A stretch of DNA of 64,000 nt from Sulfurimicrobium lacus (GTDB lineage: Bacteria; Pseudomonadota; Gammaproteobacteria; Burkholderiales; Sulfuricellaceae). The stretch is taken from NCBI RefSeq assembly GCF_011764585.1, contig NZ_AP022853.1:913501-977500 (forward strand), written 5' to 3'. A program made the position numbers and the translations under genes. The number at the start of each line of letters is the position of its first letter. The first letter of the stretch is position 1. Below the pieces are notes generated by a model that saw nothing but the letters and a program-made list of their open reading frames with translations, made no database searches and had not been told where the DNA came from. Positions 57,775 to 64,000 of this stretch are shown here, piece after piece.

Positions 57775-58227
57775 ATGAGCAGCGTCATTTTCTACGAAAA
57801 GCCCGGCTGCACGGGCAATGCGCGGCAGAAAGCCCTGCTGCGTGAAGCCGGACACGAGGTGGAAGCGCGCAACTTGTTGGTGCATCCGTGGACTGCCGGT
57901 GCATTGCGCAGCTTTTTCGGTGGGCGGCCGGTCGCCGAATGGTTCAACACCTCCGCGCCGCGCATCAAGAGCGGGGAGGTGTCGCCGCAAACGCTGGACG
58001 AGGCAGCGGCCCTGGCCTTGATGCTGGCCGAACCGCTGCTGATCCGGCGCCCCCTCATCGAGTGCGATGGGCGGCGGGAATGCGGCTTCGACGCCGCAAT
58101 CGAGCGCTGGCTGGCCGTCGCGCAGCCGGCCGGCGACCGGGAAGGCTGCCCGCGCAACGGCGCGCATGCGGCCCATGAGCCTCACGCCTGCCCCAGCCCC
58201 GCGAGCCCGGCGGCGGGCGCGGCATGA
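57775..58227 (+). CDS. ArsC-like nitrogenase-associated protein
   Basis: 150-aa thioredoxin-fold protein: MSSVIFYEKPGCTGNARQKA, LREAGHEVEARNLLVHPWTA, LRSFFGGRPVAEWFNTSAPR and LIRRPLIECDGRRECGFDAA. It has one active-type Cys (C12) and fits the nitrogenase-associated (NifO-like) ArsC/Spx family. Function unclear; possibly links to Mo handling or redox. The tail after ~125 is Pro/Ala-rich. Its stop overlaps the start of the kinase by ATGA. Confidence 0.88.
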   Translation: MSSVIFYEKPGCTGNARQKALLREAGHEVEARNLLVHPWTAGALRSFFGGRPVAEWFNTSAPRIKSGEVSPQTLDEAAALALMLAEPLLIRRPLIECDGRRECGFDAAIERWLAVAQPAGDREGCPRNGAHAAHEPHACPSPASPAAGAA

Positions 58228-59870
58228 TGCGCTTCTTCCAGCCCGCCGTTTTCCTCATCGACCGGCTGCGCTACCCGCACAAGTTCGCGCTGATCAGCTT
58301 CTTCTTCGCCTTGCCGCTGGCGCTGGCGTTCTATTTTTACCTTTCAGAGACCGGCGAAAGGATCGACTTCGCACGCCGGGAAATGCAGGGCAACGCCTAC
58401 CTGCGCCCCTTGCAGAAGCTGGTGGAGCAGCTGCCCCAGTCGATGTCGCTGGCGGACGCGTTCCTGCGCGAGGAGCCATTCGCCGTGGAACACCTGCCCA
58501 ACAAGCAGGCGGAAATCGACGAGATCATGCGCGCCCAGCAGCAAGCGGACCGGGAGCTGGGCAACGTCCTGGCCGTGGCCGATCAGGCGCGCGTCGTCCG
58601 CGCCGACTGGGACGACCTGAAAAAGCACCTGCCGTCCCTGACCCCGGCCATCAGCAACGACCTGCACCGCAAGCTGCAGTCTGACGTGCTGTCCCTGATG
58701 TCGGCCGCCGGGGACGCCTCCAACCTCATCCTGGACCCGGACCTCGACACCTACTACACCATGGACGCCCTGCTGCTCAAGCTGCCCGAGAGCCTCGACC
58801 TGCTTTCCAACATCCGCCTGTTCGTCGCCAGCCACGCCGGGCAGTCCCTGACCCCGGAGCAGCGCGCCGACCTGGTGACCCAGGCCGGCATCGTGCAGGC
58901 CAACCTCGACAAGCTCAAGAAGGGCATGAAAGTGGCCTTCGCGAACAATCCGGGTGGCACGCTCAAGGCCGGGCTGGACGGCCCGCTGGCGCAGTATTAT
59001 TCGGCGGTGGAGAACCTGTTGCGCGAAATCAGCCGGCAGGCCGACAAGGACCGCCTGGATAGCGATCTGAACACCTTCCACAGCCTCTCCGCCGCGGCGC
59101 TGTTTTCCAATTCCCGCCTCTGGGCGCAGGGCTCGCTCGAACTGGACAAGCTCCTGGCCGCGCGCATCGAGGGCTTCCAGCAGCGCCGCGACATGCTCCT
59201 GCTGCTCTCGCTGGGCGCGGTGCTGCTGGTGACCTGGCTGTGGGCGGGCTTCTATCTTTCCATCATGCGCACCGTGGCCAACCTGAAAACGGCGGCGAAC
59301 CGCATGCGCGACAACCAGGACGGCGTGACGGTCACGCTGGACAACCGCGACGAACTGGCCGAGGTCGCCCAGGCGTTCAACTCGGTGGGGCAGGCGCTGG
59401 CGCAGTCCGGGAAAAAGTACCGCAGCATCGTGGAGAACTCCGTCACCGGCATTTTCCAGACCAGCCCGGACGGCCACTACCTGACCGCCAACCCGGCGCT
59501 GGCCCGGATGTACGGCTATGACACGGCGGAAGAGTTGATCGACGGCGTGAACAACATCGGCAGCCAGCTTTACCTGGCGCCCGGCAGGCGCGAGGAATTC
59601 ACCCAGCTGATGGCGCAGAAGGGCGTGATCACCGATTTCGAGTCGGAAATCCGCCGCAAGGACGGCAGCACCATCTGGATCAGCGAAAACGTCCGGCTGA
59701 TCCGGGACGGCGCGGGCAATCCCCGCATTACGAAGGCATGGTGCAGGACATCACCGGCAAGATCCGCGCCCAGGAAGAACTGCAGCAGGCCAAGAAGGCG
59801 GCGGAAGCGGCCAACGACGCCAAGAGCGAATTCCTCGCCAACATGTCGCACGAGATCCGCACGCCGATGA
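58224..59870 (+). CDS. Hybrid sensor histidine kinase, N-terminal part (frameshifted)
   Basis: 548 codons are open, but the real protein part ends near residue 501 (about base 59726). It has two membrane helices ([40 protein letters not shown]) around a helical periplasmic domain, a HAMP domain ([20 protein letters not shown]) and a PAS domain ([20 protein letters not shown]). After RDGAGNPR the frame turns into an Arg/Pro-rich run. One missing base after 59726 explains it: the correct continuation [18 protein letters not shown] lies in the next frame (59729 onward). Confidence 0.85.
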   Translation: MMRFFQPAVFLIDRLRYPHKFALISFFFALPLALAFYFYLSETGERIDFARREMQGNAYLRPLQKLVEQLPQSMSLADAFLREEPFAVEHLPNKQAEIDEIMRAQQQADRELGNVLAVADQARVVRADWDDLKKHLPSLTPAISNDLHRKLQSDVLSLMSAAGDASNLILDPDLDTYYTMDALLLKLPESLDLLSNIRLFVASHAGQSLTPEQRADLVTQAGIVQANLDKLKKGMKVAFANNPGGTLKAGLDGPLAQYYSAVENLLREISRQADKDRLDSDLNTFHSLSAAALFSNSRLWAQGSLELDKLLAARIEGFQQRRDMLLLLSLGAVLLVTWLWAGFYLSIMRTVANLKTAANRMRDNQDGVTVTLDNRDELAEVAQAFNSVGQALAQSGKKYRSIVENSVTGIFQTSPDGHYLTANPALARMYGYDTAEELIDGVNNIGSQLYLAPGRREEFTQLMAQKGVITDFESEIRRKDGSTIWISENVRLIRDGAGNPRITKAWCRTSPARSAPRKNCSRPRRRRKRPTTPRANSSPTCRTRSARR

Positions 59871-61294
59871 ACGCGATCCTGGGGTTCTCCGAACTGCTGC
59901 ACGGCCTGGTGCAGGACCCGCGCCAGAAGTCCTACCTGTCCGCCATCGCCAGCAGCGGCAAGACCCTGCTCACCATTATCAACGACATTCTCGACCTGTC
60001 GAAAATCGAGGCGGGCCACCTGGAGCTGGAATACGAAAGCCTGTCGGTCGGCACGGTGCTGCAGGAAATCCGCCAGATCTTCGCGCAGAAGGCGGAACAG
60101 AAGGATCTCGACCTGCTGCTGGACATCGATCCCGCCATGCCGGCCGGGCTGTTGCTGGACGAGGTGCGCCTGCGCCAGATCCTGATCAACGTGGTGGGCA
60201 ACGCCATCAAGTTCACCGAGCGCGGGCACGTGAAAATCAGCGCCCGCGGCCTGGCCCGTGGCGGTCAGGGCGGAAAGATCGGGCTGCTGCTCGAAGTGGA
60301 GGACAGCGGCATCGGCATTCCGGAAAGCGAGCAGCAGCGCATTTTCGAGTCCTTTTCCCAGCAGAGCGGCCAGAGCCAGCGCAAGTACGGCGGGACCGGG
60401 CTGGGCCTGACCATCACGCGGCGCCTGGTGGAAATGATGCACGGCACGGTTTCGGTGCACAGCCGCCACGGCAGCGGCACCACCTTCCGCATCGAATTCC
60501 CGGAAGTCGCCGTGACCGACAGCGCGCAGCAAGCGACCGCGCCCGAGCCCGTGGTGGACGATTTTTCCGCCTTCGCCGCGGCCACCATCCTGGTGGTGGA
60601 CGATATCGCCATGAACCGCGACCTGATCAAGTGCTACTTCGACGGCTCGCCGCACCGCATGCTCGAAGCGGCGAACGGCGAGGAAGCGCTGGCACTGGCG
60701 CGCAGCGAGCGCCCCGACGTGATCCTCATGGACATCCGCATGCCGGTGATGGACGGCCTGCAGGCCACCCGCCTGCTCAAGGCTGACGATGCGCTGAAAT
60801 CCATTCCCGTTGTCGTGATCACCGCCTCGGCGGTGAAGAGCGAGGAGGGGGAAATCCGGCCCATCTGCGATGCCTTCGTGAAAAAACCGGTCAGCCGCAT
60901 GGAGCTGTTTACGGTGCTGCGCCACTTCCTGACGCCATGCGCGGCGCAAGGCGCAGTCACCGACGACATCGGCGCGGCTGCGCTGGCGGACACCCCGACC
61001 GAAGCTGTGTGCATCGACCCCGGCGAACTGTCCGATCAGTTGCGGCAATTGTTCGAAAACGAGTGGAAGAAACTGCGTCAGGTGCCGGTGATGGGGGAGG
61101 TGCGCAAATTCGCGCTGCACCTGATCGAACTAGGTGCCGCACACGCCAGCCCGACGCTGCAGGAATATGGGAAGTCGCTTGCCCTACAGGTCGAGCAGTT
61201 CGACATGGCGCAGGTGTCCAGGACCCTGGAGGGCTTCCCCGTGCTGATCGCAGCGCATGCGAGCCAGCCCGTGCACGAGTTGGACCCGGCGTGA
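59738..61294 (+). CDS. Hybrid sensor histidine kinase, C-terminal part (frameshifted)
   Basis: 518 codons from ATG 59738. HisKA ([20 protein letters not shown], phospho-His in the SHE), HATPase (LLIDEVRLRQ-like [40 protein letters not shown]) and a receiver domain ([20 protein letters not shown]; phospho-Asp in [16 protein letters not shown]). It has no ribosome site of its own, so it is the second half of the gene that starts at 58224. The stop overlaps the next gene start by 1 base. Confidence 0.85.
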   Translation: MVQDITGKIRAQEELQQAKKAAEAANDAKSEFLANMSHEIRTPMNAILGFSELLHGLVQDPRQKSYLSAIASSGKTLLTIINDILDLSKIEAGHLELEYESLSVGTVLQEIRQIFAQKAEQKDLDLLLDIDPAMPAGLLLDEVRLRQILINVVGNAIKFTERGHVKISARGLARGGQGGKIGLLLEVEDSGIGIPESEQQRIFESFSQQSGQSQRKYGGTGLGLTITRRLVEMMHGTVSVHSRHGSGTTFRIEFPEVAVTDSAQQATAPEPVVDDFSAFAAATILVVDDIAMNRDLIKCYFDGSPHRMLEAANGEEALALARSERPDVILMDIRMPVMDGLQATRLLKADDALKSIPVVVITASAVKSEEGEIRPICDAFVKKPVSRMELFTVLRHFLTPCAAQGAVTDDIGAAALADTPTEAVCIDPGELSDQLRQLFENEWKKLRQVPVMGEVRKFALHLIELGAAHASPTLQEYGKSLALQVEQFDMAQVSRTLEGFPVLIAAHASQPVHELDPA

Positions 61295-62631
61295 TGGAGA
61301 CTGGCCTGCCTGTCCCGCCGCTGGTGATGATCGTCGACGACCGCCCGGAGAACCTGCAGGTGCTGGGCAGCGTCCTGATGAACGCCGGCTACGACGTGAT
61401 CGCCGCCGAGAGCGGAAAACGCGCGCTGCACATGGTTGCCGCCCGGCTCCCCAACCTGATCCTGCTGGACGTGAACATGCCGGACATGGACGGCTTCGAA
61501 ACCTGCCTGCAGCTCAAGAAAATGTTGCGGGTCGGCGAGGTGCCGATCATCTTCCTGACCGCCAGCACCGACACCGCCGACGTGCTCAAGGGCTTTGCCG
61601 CGGGGGGCGTGGATTATGTCGCCAAGCCGTTCAACGGCGTCGAGCTGCTGGCGCGCATCCGCAACCACCTGGAGTTGCAGCAGGCGCGGCGTTTGCAGCA
61701 GGAGCACGCGGCGCGGCTGGAAAGCGAAATCCGCATCCGGCAGCGCGCGGAAACCGAATTGCGCAAGCTTTCCAGCGTGGTGGACCAGACCGACGACAGC
61801 ATTTTCATCACCAACGTGCAGGGCGAAATCCAGTACGTCAACCCGGCCTTCGTGCGGCTCACCGGCTACAGCATCGAGGAAGTGTTCGGCCAGACCCCGG
61901 CCATCCTGAACTCGGGCCGGCACGACGCAGCCTATTTCGAAAACATGTGGCGCATGATCCGTTCCGGCGAGATATTTCGCGACGTGGTGGCCAATCTCGG
62001 CAAGGATGGCCGGCTCATCTACGTGCAGAAAACCATCACGCCGATCCGCGATTCGGACGGCGCCATCATCTCCTTCGCCTCGATCGACAAGGATGTGACC
62101 GAGTGGCGCTGCGCCCAGGAACGCATCGAATTCATGGCTCTGCACGACAACCTCACCGGGCTGGCCAACCGCGTCATGCTCATGGACCGCCTGCAGCACG
62201 CCATTACCTCGGCGCTGCGGCGCGCCAGCAGCTTCGCCCTGCTGTTCATCGATCTCGACGGATTCAAACCGGTCAACGACCGACTCGGCCACGATGCTGG
62301 CGACGCGGCGTTGAAGGAGATCGCGCGCCGCTTCGTCTCCTGCGTGCGCGAAAACGATACCGTGGCGCGGGTGGGCGGCGACGAGTTCGTGATTCTGCTG
62401 GAGGAAAGCGGACAGGACAGCGCGGTGGCAGACATCGCCGGCAAACTGCTGGCGCGGGCGGGCGAGCCTTTCCTGATCGGGGACGCCGAGTGCCGTCTCG
62501 GCGCCAGCATCGGCATCGCCCTTTACCCCGCGCATGGTCAGGACGCGGATAACTTGCTGAAAAACGCCGACGACGCCATGTACCAGGCCAAATACCAGGG
62601 GAAAAACCGCTTCTGCATCTGCGCACGCTGA
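61294..62631 (+). CDS. Response regulator with PAS and diguanylate cyclase domains
   Basis: 445-aa protein: receiver domain (VMIVDDRPENLQVLGSVLMN; phospho-Asp in LILLDVNMPDMDG; KPF), a coiled linker, a PAS domain (SVVDQTDDSIFITNVQGEIQ, YVNPAFVRLTGYSIEEVFGQ) and GGDEF with intact VGGDEF and an I-site REND five residues before. It should make c-di-GMP when phosphorylated, probably by the hybrid kinase upstream. ATG 61294 overlaps the kinase stop (TGATG). Confidence 0.93.
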   Translation: METGLPVPPLVMIVDDRPENLQVLGSVLMNAGYDVIAAESGKRALHMVAARLPNLILLDVNMPDMDGFETCLQLKKMLRVGEVPIIFLTASTDTADVLKGFAAGGVDYVAKPFNGVELLARIRNHLELQQARRLQQEHAARLESEIRIRQRAETELRKLSSVVDQTDDSIFITNVQGEIQYVNPAFVRLTGYSIEEVFGQTPAILNSGRHDAAYFENMWRMIRSGEIFRDVVANLGKDGRLIYVQKTITPIRDSDGAIISFASIDKDVTEWRCAQERIEFMALHDNLTGLANRVMLMDRLQHAITSALRRASSFALLFIDLDGFKPVNDRLGHDAGDAALKEIARRFVSCVRENDTVARVGGDEFVILLEESGQDSAVADIAGKLLARAGEPFLIGDAECRLGASIGIALYPAHGQDADNLLKNADDAMYQAKYQGKNRFCICAR

Positions 62632-62648
62632 GCTCTGGATGCCAAATG

Positions 62649-62680
62649 GAAACGGCCCGGGGTTAACTCCGGGCCGTTTC
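62649..62680 (+). terminator. Hairpin terminator after the signalling operon
   Basis: A 12-bp perfect stem GAAACGGCCCGG / CCGGGCCGTTTC (62649-62660 with 62669-62680), loop of 8, 18 bases after the GGDEF gene stop. It can also stop the cytochrome gene that converges on it. Confidence 0.88.
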
Positions 62681-62723
62681 TCATCAAGTGTTGCGGGAAG
62701 CGGATAGGCCGAGCCTGGCCGGA

Positions 62724-64000
62724 TTATGCCCCGGCAATGGCAACGACTTTGTCGCGCAACGCGACCAGGTAGCTCCGCGTGCTGGACAGCAGTTCGCTGA
62801 AGAATCCTTGATCCCGGGAGGCGTAATTCGTCTTCAAGGTCAGGGCGCCACCTGTCGGTCCGCTGTGGCAATCGTAACAGCCGACTTGCTGGCCGGCCAC
62901 GTAGCTGACGTTGTGGCCGTCTGCATTGAAGGTCTTGGCCATCTTGACCTGGCTCAGCGGCGAACCGCGGAAGTCGGCCCCATGGCAATAAGCACAGGAG
63001 GCGCGCTGGGAGGCGGTTTCCGCACTGTGCTCGTGATTGCCGACCCACGCGCTGCCGATACTGTGCATGCCGTGAGGACCGCCGTTCGCGGTATTCGGAA
63101 CGGTGGCGTGGCATACCGTGCATTCGTGCACCGTGCCGGCGTAACCCTGGAGCGCGATGCTCTGCAGGTTATCGTTGGGCTCGCTGGTCGGGAACTCGGC
63201 ATGGGTGGAGCCGTGGCAGGCCGAACACTGCAAGTTGCCGTGGCCGGTGCTGAAGCGGTACAGGCTGAAGCCCTCGCTCGGCTTGTTCTGCGCCGTGGCG
63301 AAGCGTGCGTCGGACCAGTTCAGCAGGTTGCCTTGCGTGTCTACCGCGCTGAGTTCGCGTTTGCTGTCATAGTGGCAGGCCTGGCAGTTGGGTTCGGACA
63401 GCCAGCCGGAGCGGGTTGCCGCACCGACTTTGCTGATGCGGCCGTGGCAGCTCTGGCAGTTGATCGCGACATTGCCGCCGCTGTCCTTCACATCGGCCAT
63501 GGCGCCGCGCAGGCACTGGGTTACCGAGCCCGGGTGGCACATGTAGCACGCGCTCCGGTTGTTGGAGCTATCCAGCGTCAGACCGTTTGCCGGATCGACA
63601 GCCGTGCCGTGGCTGGCGTGCAGTGCCTTGGTGAGCGCCGAGATGCCTGTGATGCCCGTCGGGAAACCAGCCTCGATCTGGTATGCGTTGGAGACGTGGC
63701 AGGCCACACACAGCGTCGGCTTGCCGGCGAGCGCCGAGGCGTACAGGCCGTTGCTATAGCCCTTGGCTGTCAGCGCGGCGGCATAGGCGGCGTTGCCCGC
63801 CTGTTTTTGATCGTGGAGGCGGAGGATATTCTTCTTCCAGTCCTTCAGCGGATCGGGGTCGAACACCCAGCCTGCAGTCGGCTTGGCCGCATTGGCTGCC
63901 GTGTTGGTGCTGGTGGTCGAGGTGTGGCAAGCCTTGCAGGTGATCTCGTCGCTCACCGGCAGCACCACCTTGGTCGTCGCCAGAACCTGTCCGGCGGTGT
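62724..64000 (-). CDS. Multiheme cytochrome c, 5' end outside the window
   Basis: At least 424 residues are visible and the frame stays open to the right edge (TAGQVLATTKVVLPVSDE before the first heme motif). Nine CxxCH heme sites can be counted: CKACH, CVACH, CYMCH, CQSCH, CQACH, CSACH, CTVCH, CAYCH and CYDCH. Spacing is irregular and like OmcA/MtrC- or DmsE-associated decaheme-type surface cytochromes and other periplasmic multiheme proteins. It should pass electrons to or from an outside acceptor or donor. The signal peptide or lipobox is not visible. Confidence 0.9.
   Translation of the reverse strand, partial: TAGQVLATTKVVLPVSDEITCKACHTSTTSTNTAANAAKPTAGWVFDPDPLKDWKKNILRLHDQKQAGNAAYAAALTAKGYSNGLYASALAGKPTLCVACHVSNAYQIEAGFPTGITGISALTKALHASHGTAVDPANGLTLDSSNNRSACYMCHPGSVTQCLRGAMADVKDSGGNVAINCQSCHGRISKVGAATRSGWLSEPNCQACHYDSKRELSAVDTQGNLLNWSDARFATAQNKPSEGFSLYRFSTGHGNLQCSACHGSTHAEFPTSEPNDNLQSIALQGYAGTVHECTVCHATVPNTANGGPHGMHSIGSAWVGNHEHSAETASQRASCAYCHGADFRGSPLSQVKMAKTFNADGHNVSYVAGQQVGCYDCHSGPTGGALTLKTNYASRDQGFFSELLSSTRSYLVALRDKVVAIAGA

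Noticed and set aside
60937-61293. Longer start for the REC-PAS-GGDEF gene
   Set aside because: The extra 119 residues are the kinase C-terminus read out of frame; the ATG at 61294 overlaps the kinase stop as in coupled genes.

Overview
This window is high-GC DNA with densely packed genes. The protein families (PPK2, EttA, WbuC-type cupin, YlqF, ParE/ParC, P19-type iron locus, PilU-type ATPase, and a Mo-nitrogenase set with DraT/DraG) fit a betaproteobacterial diazotroph, probably a Nitrosomonadales- or Rhodocyclales-like freshwater organism. Genus is not resolvable by reading alone. No rRNA, tRNA, CRISPR array, prophage or transposase gene was seen.

Layout. 1-13 kb is housekeeping: end of a DsrE-like gene, polyphosphate kinase 2, a Crp-type regulator with a DUF2892 membrane protein, a cupin, EttA followed by a zeta-toxin-like kinase and an overlapping 59-aa partner, small zinc-ribbon and KTSC proteins, PepD and a membrane diguanylate cyclase. 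13-19 kb holds YlqF and a Fur-box-controlled P19 / OprB-like porin / cupredoxin / polyferredoxin locus that resembles FtrABCD but has no FTR1 permease. 19-23.4 kb is a c-di-GMP-I riboswitch, a DUF1631 protein and an EAL-like/HDOD protein, followed by parE-parC.

28-33 kb (minus strand) is nifE-nifN-nifX-DUF269-DUF683-fdxB-nifQ behind a sigma-54 promoter and a NifA site. 33-45.7 kb is mostly unrelated: an ankyrin lipoprotein, a PilU-like ATPase, a six-gene operon (ABC ATPase, FtsX-like permease, LolA-like protein, outer-membrane barrel candidate, LytS-type kinase, LytTR regulator), a flavin reductase, a HtrA protease and a DedA protein. 45.7-50.5 kb (minus) is nifH-nifD-nifK plus an FeSII (Shethna)-like ferredoxin and an FmdB-type protein, again with sigma-54 and NifA sites. 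Divergent from nifH is draT, an unrecognised 192-aa gene, then draG, then a hemerythrin.

54-58 kb is a nickel module: nikR, a TonB receptor and a NicO/NiCoT transporter with a NikR-like operator, next to an ArsC-like nitrogenase-associated protein. 58-62.6 kb is a hybrid histidine kinase broken by one missing base, followed by a response regulator with PAS and GGDEF domains. The window ends inside a multiheme cytochrome c.

How it works together: the two nif operons build Mo-nitrogenase and its cofactor. FeSII probably shields the enzyme from oxygen, and DraT/DraG switch NifH off and on by ADP-ribosylation. The nickel genes may serve a hydrogenase or urease encoded elsewhere. A striking feature is that the spacers of the nif/dra region carry many different palindromic repeat families.
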